Shown: piece after piece, positions 20,936-32,119 of the stretch | How the letters are laid out: the number at the start of each line of letters is the position of its first letter | How positions within the stretch are numbered: position 1 is the stretch's first letter | From: Lolium rigidum | Taxonomy: Eukaryota; Streptophyta; Magnoliopsida; Poales; Poaceae | Direction of reading: 5' to 3' | DNA length: 64,000 nucleotides | Assembly: GCF_022539505.1 (NCBI RefSeq) | Contig: NC_061512.1 | Coordinates: 247,644,510 to 247,708,509 of the forward strand | Translations under genes and position numbers: made by a program | Notes under the pieces: model-generated | Told to the model about the DNA's origin: nothing | The model's input: the letters and a program-made list of their open reading frames with translations, nothing else | Database searches by the model: none

Positions 20936-23699
20936 GGAAAAGCATGTGTATGCTTGCTCCATTTGATGTTTAGCAAGTGTCGTTGTTACTTGTTAGTTAA
21001 CTAATTCATTTATCTGTGCAGTGTATCTTGTTGTAGTGGATAAATGAGATGAACTGTTTAGCAGTGATGGTTCTTTTACTTGTATTATTACAGCTAGATG
21101 GATGCCAACTATTGTTGGGGACCCTGGCTGCAAACTGAACCCTGTTGGGTGATGATGTTTGAATAAGCTTGATGGTTTGGAAGGTTTGGGGATTGAGTTA
21201 GCCTTTTGCAGTAATGAACTGCTAGCCTAGGTGGCTCTCCCTTTTGTTGGCTTGTTGGGAAATCTGTTATAGCTTGCTGGGTGATCATATTTGATTGCCA
21301 GCAGTCTTTTTGATGTTGAAAATTATTTGCAGATACATATATATTTTGTATATCTGATGGTTTTTAAAAGGGCTAGTGTAGTCTAGGTATTTTGGTAAGT
21401 ATTTGGGATAGTTTTCCTTCTATTTTCATTTGGAAGATGCTACAGTCTGGTTGGCATAACCATGGTCTTAGCTTTGATTCATCTCTGGTCCTTGCCATTT
21501 CTACCAGGCTTCACTTGGTCTCTTGACCAAATGATGATCAAAACAGGGTAATTCCACCCTTTGTGTGCTGGTGTGTAGCATGTCTGTGCAAATGGTGAAC
21601 AAAACCATCTGGTTTGTTCATGTTTAATGGTATACCTCACTTCAGCTCCTAGATTTGTGCTGATGTAGTGGTTAGCTTCAGTGTGGTTGGCTGATGCTTG
21701 CCCCGCTCCTCCTTGCTGGCTTGTGATGGTGCTACTCCATCATGGCTTGATTCAACATTAACTTATTCTTGGTGGAATGAGTACTGGACTAGCTGTTCTT
21801 GATGTTCTAGTTGTTCTTGCTGGTTTATGTCGATGAATTACTGGAGTTGGCTGCTGAAAAGGTTTTATACTGTCCCTCCAGGTCTTCTCTGCTCGACATC
21901 AGTGTGCTATGGTGTTGCTGACTAGCCCCGAGGTTTGTGTGGGTGTTCCATGTTGTAACTTGTTCTCTGGATGGATCAGCTCGGCTGGTTTGGAGCTTAT
22001 CCTCCCTGTGTAATTCTTTTTGATCTCCAAGTGGCTTTACCAATTGGCAATTCTGTTTGTACTTGTATCATCTTTTGTAGGAATTTAAGATGAACAAAGT
22101 CCACTGGATGATCAAGAAGATCAAAATCAGTAGCTAGGTTTTAGAATATGTCACTTGATTTACTTGTAATTTTCCCTTTTCTTTTTCTTTGTTTATTTCT
22201 GAAATGTTTATTTAATATATGTTTGAATATTGTAATTGACAATGTATCTTGTGTGATTATTAATAAAGCTCAAAGTTTCTCTATTGAGCTAATTGTAACT
22301 TTTATCTTTTCTTATATTGTTTGAATTATTTGTATATAATATTATTTGTTTGAATTATACATGGTATTTTATATCAACTAATGTTTAAGTTTGAAACTCA
22401 ATTCAAACTTATTTCAAATGCTAATACTCAATTGTATGTGTTGAATTCAAATGGTTCCCCTCTTTTGAAACCCTAATTCAAAAGAGATCATGTCCAAGTT
22501 TATCGCACTCTCGAAACCCTAACCCTAGATGTTGTTGAGAGAGAAACTTGTTCCATCTTAAGTTTTTATACAATTAAGCGTGAAATTTTCCCAAGTTTTG
22601 CGATGCAATGCACATCCCTTTTCTAATTCTACCCCGCAAACGTCTGAAATCCTGGAATGTTACACACCGGTACAAAATGCATGCGTGTATACATACGTCT
22701 ACATGGCTACTCCTAAAGGAAGAAAAAAAAATTCTCTCAAAATGATCTATCCATGTATACCATCGGCGGTGACCATCCGGTGCGCCGCTGGCCTCACGCT
22801 TATCTGTCGGTCCGCCGAGAAGCCAACAATGTGTGCTCTAGAAGCCCATTGTCACCCTCTCGGCATCGTCCACATATACATAAGGAGTTACTTCTAGAAA
22901 AATTTTAAGTCAGTCTCTGATTAGCCTACAAATTATTTGAGTACAATACTTACTAATTATGGTTATAGTGTTTTATTCCCGTGTGAAGAAGAAATGTAAC
23001 TAGTAGAAATGCTAAGAAGTTAGAAGTCGAATTACGAAATTACTTCAGTAGTTCTATGTGGTAATCGAAAGGAGATTATTTCTAAGTTGATGATTTGTCA
23101 TCAATGTGTACATCTTTTTATTGTTCCGTGAAAACAGACATTTAGTTAGTACATAGTCTAACAATAGTGCCATTACAATAACCATATACTCCCTCCTTCC
23201 CATGAAACCTGTCTTAGAATGAGTATATCATATTGATTTGATGAGCCCTTATAATGGACATCACCAACGGATCCCATGATTATGTATGCAGCGATACTAT
23301 GGTTGTTAATATATATATAATATCAGCGACTTAAATCATGCATGCACTTTAAATTTGGATACTCATGAAATATGGCTTACATCCTTCATGTTGCTACATA
23401 CCACTTTTTTTATAATGGACTATTAAATGTCAGATACAAAATAAATCATAAATGCATTACTATCGTGTTGTTGCAAATAAAAAAGACCAACAATAGTACA
23501 TAAATTAGCTAAGTTCTCTATGCATTCTATATTTCATTATCATAAATTTCCGGTGAAAACATGAAAATATTGTATTGTTTCCAATCACAAAATACACATG
23601 TCAATCAAAACCATTTGAATGCCTTAAATAACTTATTGTCTAATACTTTCTAACACATTAAAGATGGTATCCTCGCATTTGCGAGGGCCACCTTGCTAG
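20936..23699 (+). mobile_element. Probable Helitron 3' portion
   Basis: AT-rich non-coding DNA ending in a classic Helitron 3' terminus at 23671-23699. The GAUT4 fragment at 20705-20935 lies upstream in a position typical of captured gene pieces. I could not find the 5' TC end, so the left limit is uncertain and the interval may contain other repeats (for example, 21.1-22.5 kb looks like unrelated repetitive DNA). No helicase ORF is present, so the element would be non-autonomous. Confidence 0.45.
23671..23699 (+). other. Helitron-type 3' terminus: hairpin plus CTAG
   Basis: CCTCGCA-TT-TGCGAGG forms a perfect 7-bp stem, followed nine bases later by CTAG and then T. Helitrons end in a short hairpin and CTRR and insert between A and T, which fits this site. 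Confidence 0.7.
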
Positions 23700-24213
23700 T
23701 TAATGAAACAATCCACCAAAAATATTGTCTTGTACTCTTGTTGTGTGCTATATGTAAATGAGAAGGGGTTTGAGATATTGGAAAGAGTTAACCAAATCGA
23801 ATTAATTAAAAACCTCCTATTTAAAATACAGTAATATCAATACTTGCTATAATCAATCGATGGAAGCGATGAATTATTCGTCTCATCTTCAAGCAATGAT
23901 ATAGGTAAGTTGATATATACACACAGTCAGGATATATATATATATATATATTAATTGCGAGATCTGGCACTCGATTCAGAGGAATATATCGCATTCATCC
24001 ATTTTTGGAGGTTAATTACACGAAAAGATTTCCCAGTCTGGAGCGGTCTTGGCGTGTTTGTTTCATTAACATATATATTCGGTATCGGTTAAATCACAGC
24101 ACATAGTCTAGTAGATAGTCGGTGTTTGTTTCCATTTGGGTGAGAGCTTCTTTGCGTGGCCGCCGGCGCAACGAACTCGATACGTACACCGGCGTCAGCC
24201 CCGGGGCGGCGCC
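23700..24213. other. Upstream region of the rhamnogalacturonate lyase gene
   Basis: AT-rich intergenic DNA with a short (TA)n run at about 23934-23951. It turns GC-rich from about 24150. No gene is seen; it probably contains the lyase promoter. Confidence 0.4.
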
Positions 24214-24222
24214 TTTATAAAA
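24214..24222 (+). promoter_or_regulatory. TATA box of the rhamnogalacturonate lyase gene
   Basis: TTTATAAAA in a GC-rich context, 196 bp before the chosen ATG. Transcription would start near 24245. Confidence 0.65.
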
Positions 24223-24409
24223 CCAAGTAGAAAGTCCATCGCCGCGCGCAACGAACCCGGCCAATTATATGTACCTGCTTCCCTTCAATCGTTTCCGTAA
24301 CCAACAGCTAGCAATGGCAGCATGGCGGAAGTTACCTCACGTCTATAGAAGCCATGCAGCTGTTAGGAAACTGGTTGAATCCACCGTACCGGCGTCGTGC
24401 TCGATCTCG

Positions 24410-27400
24410 ATGACGATGGCCGCGGTTCAGATAGTCCAGCTCGCCGCCGTGACGTCGTCGCTGGTGCTGCTTCTGCTGCAACCGGTGGCGGCAACAATGG
24501 TGCCGCCGGCACCGGCGCCGAGGGCACGCGGCAGCGCCGGCGTTACGCTGCACGTACAGCCACACCAGGTGAGTTTGGTCCTTCGATGCTTCTCTGTCGC
24601 TTCTTCTTCTTCTTCTTCTTCTTCTTCTTCTTCTTCTTCTTCTTCTTCTTCTTCTTCTTCTTCTTCTTCTTCTTCTTCTTCTTCTTCCTCCTCCTCCTCC
24701 ATGCATACATAATCGCGTCGATCTCGATGTTACCTTTTTCGTTAGACATCAGTTTGTCGCCGTATCTTGGTCACCGTACGTTTTTTTCTCCGAAATAGTA
24801 TACTTCCTTTCTGATGCATGTTTGAAATGTACGCGTGCATGCACGGCGCGGCGCAGGTGCTGGTCGACAACGGCGTCGTGCAGGTTTCGGTGTCGAAGCC
24901 GCAGGGACAGATCACCGGCGTCCGCTACGCCGGCGAGCCCAACCTCCTCCAGTACAGCGAGGGCGAAGAAAACTCCGGCGGGTAAAACATTTATATACTA
25001 CATACATATATAGAGTTAAATTCATCAGTAGTCATGGAACTAGTCGCGCAAAATCAATTTGGTAACCAGAACGAATTTACGTTAGAGATTCACACGCGGG
25101 CAGCGCTCGCGGCATAGCAGCGTATTTGCTGAAGTGGCGCTAAGTGGATCCTACGTACTACCAGGTAACTTAACAGAGGAAGGCCTGCATCCCAAAGCTT
25201 GCTTGGCTCCCCCGCATCCAGGACCGTTCCGTGAAAACCCCTCCCGTGTGGCGCTCCCCAGGGCGCCGCTGGGGGGCCGATCTCCCTCCTTCCGCCGCCC
25301 CCTCCCTCCGTTTCTCTCCCTCCGCCGCTGCCGTTGGCGCTGGCCACAGTGGCGGCGGGCCCTGGCGCCAAAGTGCCCTGGGGGTTGTTGGAGGCGGCGA
25401 TCGGCGATGGCGGCTGGGGCGGCGACCTCCGGCTTCGGCGTGCTCCACGTCTAGGGCGGCGTCCCTGGATGTGCAGCGGCGACTCCTCCACCACGGCCTC
25501 CGGCGATGGATGGTGATGGCGGCGGCTGTTGGATCTTGTGCCCGCCGAGATCCATCATCGGCTTCTGCTGGCGGCGCGAGGAAGGGGGCGGCAATGTGCG
25601 GGGCGAGGATGGTGTGGTTGCGGCTTCCGCCGTCCACCGAATTCTCCTTCGTCATCGTTGGTCAGCGGATGACGGCGTGGGGGCCTGTTCATCTGCTTCG
25701 GGTTTGAAGGTGGTGGTCCTAGGGTTTTTCTTCTGCGAAGATGAAGACCTACCGGATGCTGATCCTTTTCATCTAGCCGGAGTGTTGAGTTCCGGAAGGC
25801 TCCGCCGGCGAATGCATCAGCGCATCTTTTGCTGTAGTTTGCTGGATCGGGTGGTATTCGGTCGCGCGCACCCATGCTTTTATTCCGACTGTTTGGTTCT
25901 GGAGGGAGCGACGCGAAGCTCTTTTTCTGTGTTGACATCAAGTGACTATGGATCCATGATGAAAGTCGGAAGAAGAGAATTTCATGAAGGCCGGATGGGA
26001 GGACTAGCTAAGGGAGGTTCAAGTCTCCGTGCTGTTGAGGGACTTGCTTGGTGTTTTGGGCTTCACAACAGCGGTATGAAAGTGGGGGCCGACAACACAA
26101 GGGAAGTTCGGAGTCCCACCTTTCAGGGTGAAAACCTAAGGTCTGGCCTTAACTGGTTGTGTCTGGCAATGACCTTGTTGGAGGCATTATTTTAAGAGCG
26201 GGGATTATCTTCAGGGTGAAAACCTAAGATCTTTGATCGGTCGACGATGGTGTTAGAGCATTGTTCCCTTCTTGAAGGCGTCGTTTTTGGAGAGTCTGTA
26301 TTTTAGGTGTTGTCTTGGTGGTGGATGTATTGCTGTTGTTAGGCCCGAGATACTGTAGAGAGACTTTTGTTTCTTAGTTTTCTTTTTTTTAGATGTGTGC
26401 ATCCGTAGTGCCATTAGGGTGGTGCGTTGTTGCAGAGGCTGGGTGTAATTGATATCGTTTGATATTAATTTATTCCCTTTATCGAAAAAAGGTAACTTAA
26501 CAGAGAGATAAGAATACCTTGCTAGAGGAGGGTGTTTTTGCAAAACTATCATCTCCCTGGCTCTCTCTAGCGATTCCCTCTTCACGATGCCCCCGGGCCA
26601 CCGATTGCTGCCGCCCCGGCCGAAGCCGGCTGTCCTCGGCACCGCCGCTCTCCGGTGATGCTCCGTCTCAACCTCCTCCTCCGATTCCACTCCTTCTCGA
26701 CGCTGCGCTGCACCTGCTTGAGCCCCCACGACTAACCCTAGCCCTGACTGGTTCAACATGATACGCAAGACTACCAGTCGGCATCAGGTTATAAACATCA
26801 CGCATGATTCAGTTCTTGTTTCAGCATACACATAAAGCAAGCAGGTTACCAAATGACAGATGTTTCATCTCTTTTAAAAGGTCTTAAGCTCATTTAAACA
26901 GTTTGAAGCTTCAGCTTCTGCAGGTGGATCTGAAATGTTCAGTACAGTGAGATGATCTCACTAATTAGTAATTACATGCTCTGCTGAAACTTCATGTCAC
27001 TATGTAAACAGTTAAAAGATGTGTATTGCATCTGCAATTCAATCTGGAGCATTGTTGAGATTTTCTTGATGGTTTCATATCTGAAAAGGGAAAAAGATAG
27101 TTTTGAAATAACTAAAAAATTTACATAATAATGTGTGAATAAGGAAATGCAGAAGATACTATGAATAAGAAGTATTTGTACTATGAAGATACAAAATGGC
27201 TTATATAATGATCTCAAACAATACGCCGCAAAACGCTGCTGGATACTAGAAGATATAATACTAAACCACAAAAAGATGATACTATTCTGAGATACTAGGT
27301 CATTGGAATTGAGCCAAAACTGTGAGGTACTTCAAATAATAGTACTCCCTCCGATTCGTATTACTTGATGCTAATATAGATGTATCTAGACACATTTTAG

Positions 27401-30400
27401 TTGTAGATATATCCACTTTAGCATCAAGTAATATGAATCGGAGGGAGTACTAATAACAACATCTCAGTTATAATCACAAATCCAATAGCATCTGTTCTAA
27501 CTTCTACTGCGGTATAAGATCAAACCAAGCAAATCACCCTCAGCTTCTTGAATTAGAACCAAGCTAAAATAACATGAACAAGCACGAGTAAGAATTCTTG
27601 GTACCAATTAACGAGTAATCTCCATGGTTTCAAGAACAAGCCTAATTAGGAAGCTACTGAGCTAAATTAGAAAAGTGTAATCTCCATGGTTTCAAGAAAA
27701 AATATTACAAGATGACATCATCAGAATACAATAAATCGTCTAACTACATAGTTATATATTATCAGAGTAATTTTTTTTAGATAAAGACCGCTAATTCATC
27801 TGTAGAAAATAGCAGATGGTTAAGTGGTTAATATAGCCTCTTAGAATGTCAGAGATGTCAATAGCTGATTGTCTAGGGGCATTAGCGGAGTTGCTACAAT
27901 TAATCATGTCATCAATTTGGCAAATCCATATGTAATGGAGGTCTGTGGATCCAAAATGTTTGCAAATCTATATGATGCAGAAATGGATAAGCAACATGAT
28001 GTAGAAATGGATGCACAAGATGAACAGGAAATATTGTCAGTAGCAGTAGGCAAGCAAACAACTGATTTGCTATGTGTTGCCATCATTATCAGTTGTTATG
28101 TGTTGAAACATTAGAAGTATTCTTACTGCCCTTTGACCAATCCACTAAATTGTAGTGTTGTTATAAGAAACAACACAGAAGCATCTGGCACGACATTACC
28201 TCAAACACCCATTGCGCATCTAGTACCGGAAGCGGAAGGGCGACTACCACGAGCATGAGGTTGTTGGGGGAGTCGTCGGTGTGGGTACCGAGTACGATCT
28301 CGTGGGAGCGGGCGGCAGCCAGGGACTCCAAGGGGAGCCACTGGATGGTGACCGAGAGCCACTCCAGTGGGTGGGAGATGCCGAGGTCATAGAGCACCGG
28401 CAAGTTCGCCTTCCAGTTTAGGTTGAGGCGGAGCCTCGCCGGAGAGCGGCGACGCCTGGGACAACCGGCAGCAGTCAGCGGCTCAGGCGCATCCCCAAGA
28501 GGGAATTGTTAGAGAGAGTCAGGAATAGTTTTGCAGAAACGCCCCCCTCTAGCTGGGTATTCTTATCTCCCTGCTAAGTTACCTGACCGTGGGCCGCACT
28601 CAGCGCCATGTCAGCAAATACTACCCTACATTGTGAGCGGTGACCGCGTGTGAAGCTCCGGTGCGTATTCGGTGACCGTAACAATGACCAAACTGATTTT
28701 GCTCAACAAGTTCCATGATCACTGATGGATTTAACTCTACGTACATATATACCTTAGTCTTGCTGCCATATATGTGGCGGCTAGGTGGATCTTGTACTAC
28801 ATTCGATATGGCCATATCTGATCTTCTTGCCTAAATAGTTGTGTGTATATATGAAGTATGAACGGGTGCTTACATATTTACAGGTACTGGAACGTGTTTT
28901 GGAACTTTCCAGGGTCCGGTCAGTCAAGAGCCAGAATCGACATGTAGGTAATACTGTCTCACACTAGCTAGTCAGTACTAGTCACTACTACTAGTGATAT
29001 AATTTACTTACCTTAGCTAGAAGTAGTACATTATGTCGCCTCTCTTCATGGCATGGTGTAAATCTCTCCCACTGTTTAGGCTCCTGGGCAATCTTTGCGT
29101 GTTGCAAAGGGTGCTGTATTTAACTTAGTCTTTCTGTTACTCTTAGTTTAACTGGCCGATTTCAGAGCACGTACAGTTACAGTGTGCAATATCAATGTTA
29201 AAAAATTTCTTCACCTGATCGACCGTACCTGCATGCTTGCGTGGTCAGTTAATTAGCTGGAACCACCATTAATTAATTTGATGATATGCACCGAAAGGAT
29301 GCGTAGTTCTACTAATTAAGAATAACATGAATGTGAACTGTAAGTTTTTTTTTGTTGATAATCATTTCTGATAATCTCCGAACAAATATCATTTCTTCAG
29401 TTCTGTTGGCAAAGAATAAGTTTGATGAATTGAGTCTTAATCATACATGTGAATGGAGTGTGGCTGAATAAGAAAACAAACCGTTGCAAATTTAACCGTA
29501 TCTGAAATTGAGCAGGCTGGACAGTGCAGAGTTCAGGGTGGTTTCTTCAAGCGAAGAGCAAGTGGAGCTCTCCTTCAGGAGCACCTACGACCCATCAAGC
29601 TTCAACAGCGTCCGGCTCACCGTCGACAAGCGGTACGCCGCCGATTGATCACTCCTTCACTAAGTCCTGCATGGGATCAATTAACTCATCTTGATCATGC
29701 TCATGATGCAGGCTGGTGATGCTGAGAGGCAGCTCAGGGTTCTACTGCTACGCCATCATGGAGCACGCTGACAACTGGCCGGCGCTGAACATCACGGTTG
29801 CCCGGCTCGCCTTCAAGCTCAACACGGCGAGGTTCAACTACATGGCCGTGTCGGACGGGATCCAGAGGTACATGCCGAGGGCGGCGGATCGGGACCCACC
29901 CCGGGGCAAGCCGCTGGCGTACAAGGAGGCCGTGCTGCTGCTCAACCCCCTCGAACCGCAGTTCAGGGGGGAGGTGGACGACAAGTACCAGTACTCGCTC
30001 GACAACAAGGATAACAAGGTTCATGGCTGGATCGGCGGCGGGCCCGTCCCCGTGGGGTTTTGGGTCATCACCCCGAGTAACGAATTCAAGAGCGGCGGGC
30101 CGCTTAAGCGCGAGCTCACCTCGCACGTCGGCCCAACCTCCCTCACGGTGAGCATGCAATCCTGCAACTGCAAATACAAAGATTGAAACTCCTGCGCGCA
30201 TTATTGTGTTTTAAGTGAACATTCTTGCGCCTCGGCAGATATTTCTTGGACCGCATTACGTCGGGAAGGATATCGTGACCAAGATCGACGATGGTGAGCA
30301 CTGGAAGAAGGTCATGGGCCCGGTGTTCATCTACCTCAACTCCAACCCGAGCAGGGGAAGCTTCCAGGCGCTTTGGGAGGACGCCAAGGCGCAGGCGGAG

Positions 30401-31420
30401 ACCGAGGCGAGCAAGTGGCCGTACACCTTCCTGGAGTCGCCCGACTTCCACAAGGCGGCCCAGAGAGGCTCCGTCACCGGCAGATTACTGGTCAGAGACA
30501 AGTACGTGAGCGGCGTGGACATGCCCGCCCGACTTGCCTACGTCGGCCTCGCCGCGCCCGGGGCACCCGGCTCCTGGGCGACGGAGAGCAAAGGCTACCA
30601 GTTTTGGACGAGGGCTTCCGCGACCTGCGGCAGCTTCGCCATCAGCAATGTCCTTGCGGGGGAGTACAACCTCTACGCCTGGGTACCCGGGATTCTCGGC
30701 GACTATATGTATGCCGCTTCGGTGACTGTGTCGGCTGGCGGCGCTGTCAGCCTCGGCGACCTCGTGTTTAAGCCGCCGCGATTGGGCCCGACGCTTTGGG
30801 AGATGGGCGTTCCTGACCGGAGCACCGCCGAGTTCTTCATCCCGGACCCCAACCCCAAGTATCTCAGCAAGCTCTTCCTCACAAGAGACAACAAGTACCG
30901 CCAATATGGACTGTGGGATAGGTACGCCGACCTGTACCCCAGAGCCGACCCTGTCTTCACCGTGGGCGTGAGCAACTACTCCAATGACTGGTTCTTCGCG
31001 CACGTCACGAGGAAGGTGGGCGGCGGTGTCGGCCTGCTCTACGCGCCGACGACCCGCCGGATTCGTTTCAACCTGGGCCGCGTGGTCGCCGACGGCACTT
31101 ACATGCTGCGTGTCGCCCTTGCGGCGGCGCAAATGTCCAGGCTGCAGGTGCAGGTGAACGAGGCGACGAGGAAGGGGTCCGAGGGAGTCTTCAACACGCC
31201 CGAATTCGGCGACGGCAACGCCATCGCGCGGCACGGCGACCACGGCACCTGGTGGAGTTTCGAGTTTCCCATCAAAGGGTACCTGCTCATGGAAGGGGAC
31301 AACACAATCAGCATCACGCAGGTCAAGGCCTTCAGCGAGTTCTTCGGGGTCATGTATGATTATATCCGCCTGGAAGGGCCTCCCGGTTCTTGGCGAGAGC
31401 CCACCACACTACTTGGATGA
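24410..31420 (+). CDS. Rhamnogalacturonate lyase (polysaccharide lyase family 4), six exons
   Basis: Exons: 24410-24568, 24857-24981, 28884-28943, 29516-29632, 29712-30147, 30239-31420. All introns are GT-AG and phases join to one 692-residue frame. Family members cut the rhamnogalacturonan-I backbone of pectin by beta-elimination in the cell wall. The start at 24410 gives a hydrophobic signal peptide ([20 protein letters not shown]); ATGs at 24269, 24314 and 24416 share the frame. The N-terminal catalytic region (to about residue 370) includes [32 protein letters not shown] and GPHYVGKD. A fibronectin-III-like domain follows at about 376-470 ([26 protein letters not shown]). A carbohydrate-binding-like C-terminal domain ends in [14 protein letters not shown]. 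Intron 2 is 3.9 kb and full of transposons; the others are under 0.6 kb. I do not assign individual catalytic residues. The gene looks intact. Confidence 0.9.
24601..24700 (+). repeat. (TTC)n microsatellite followed by (CTC)n in lyase intron 1
   Basis: About 29 TTC units, then five CTC units, starting 32 bp after the exon 1 splice donor (GT at 24569). The poly-Ser, poly-Glu, poly-Arg and poly-Phe ORFs here are artefacts of this repeat. Confidence 0.95.
25179..26490 (+). mobile_element. Non-LTR retroposon A (1.3 kb) with poly-A and 15-bp TSD
   Basis: GGTAACTTAACAGAG stands on both sides (25164-25178 and 26491-26505). The 3' end is ttatcgaaaaaa. The 5' part is GC-rich with many chance ORFs. 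It contains two copies of cagggtgaaaacctaag (about 26124 and 26213). No reverse transcriptase is encoded, so it is a non-autonomous passenger of a LINE. A 5'-truncated relative lies on the minus strand at 37828-38160. Confidence 0.85.
27345..27447. mobile_element. Stowaway-type MITE (103 bp)
   Basis: Terminal inverted repeats CTCCCTCCGATTCGTATTAC and their near-exact reverse complement, with TA on both sides (27343-27344 and 27448-27449). The two halves pair almost fully. It sits inside the intron 2 element. Confidence 0.93.
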
Positions 31421-31744
31421 ACAATTATGCATACCACAAGATTGTAATTTTGATCGCCTAGTCACAAGTTTGCTGATTGATTGTAGATCATAGGTATAGT
31501 TGAGTTTCCATATACTGTACTTTGATTTATGATTATGATTACCAGTGCACCAACCAACAGTGTCATACCATTTTCCACAAGCTTTTCACAAAAAATGGTC
31601 TCATTTGCTCCATTTTCTGTGGACAAAAGAAGACTATCTTAGCCACAGTGATTTTTCTAGCGGCACTGTGATCTATCGGTTCATTCTATTCGTTATTCGT
31701 GCCGTGCACGGAAATTCCATATCTAGAATTAATTAAAAAAAGAT
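31421..31744 (+). other. 3' flank of the lyase gene
   Basis: AT-rich DNA that probably holds the 3' untranslated region. No gene. It ends in the left target-site duplication (31731-31744) of retroposon B. Confidence 0.4.
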
Positions 31745-32119
31745 CAACAGACGAGCCGTGGACGTCTTCCTTTCTCCCGCTACAGCAGAGCAAGGCGATT
31801 TGTGCGACCCTCCTTCTTCCCACCTCGCCGCCGGGGGATCGGTGGATCCCTCACCCCGTCTGCTGCTTCGGCGGCTGGGGGGTGGGGAATCCCCGATTCT
31901 CGGTGTGTATATAGTGTAGGGCTAGAAGGACGGCCTGCCGGCGGCGTCGTGGAGGCGGTGGCGCGGCCGGAGTGGCCTTTTGCGGCGGAGCCTGTCCCCT
32001 CTGGTGGTGGTGCTCTTCGGGGTGTTGCGACGAGGCGTCCGCCATCTCCGCGTCCGCAGGTCCCTGGATCTCGCCGGCGCGGCGTCTCCTCACTGGATCT
32101 CGCGTGGCGGCGGATCCGG

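Larger units (their letters stand above)
25001..28750. mobile_element. Long inverted-repeat DNA element (Mutator-like?) filling lyase intron 2
   Basis: The left arm (about 25010-25163 continuing at 26491-26690) is the inverted counterpart of the right arm (about 28375-28748). Shared landmarks are gagttaaat, catggaact, gcaaaatca, ttcacacgcgg, gtatttgctga, ggtaactta and gataagaatacc. The left arm is split by a retroposon at 25179-26490. Arms of more than 300 bp suggest a MULE or similar foldback element. I did not find a transposase or a clear 9-bp target duplication, so the family is tentative. The remaining interior (26.7-28.1 kb) is AT-rich with no supported gene. Confidence 0.65.

Noticed and set aside
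24332..24798. Poly-Ser, poly-Glu, poly-Arg, poly-Lys and poly-Phe ORFs
   Set aside because: All are translations of the (TTC)n microsatellite in lyase intron 1.
25090..25941. Overlapping ORFs of 100-230 residues on both strands
   Set aside because: They belong to the GC-rich 5' part of retroposon A inside an intron, with no recognised domain and disagreement between strands.
30485..31243. Minus-strand ORF of 252 residues across the last exon of the lyase
   Set aside because: A shadow ORF; the plus strand encodes a conserved PL4 protein with good splice sites.
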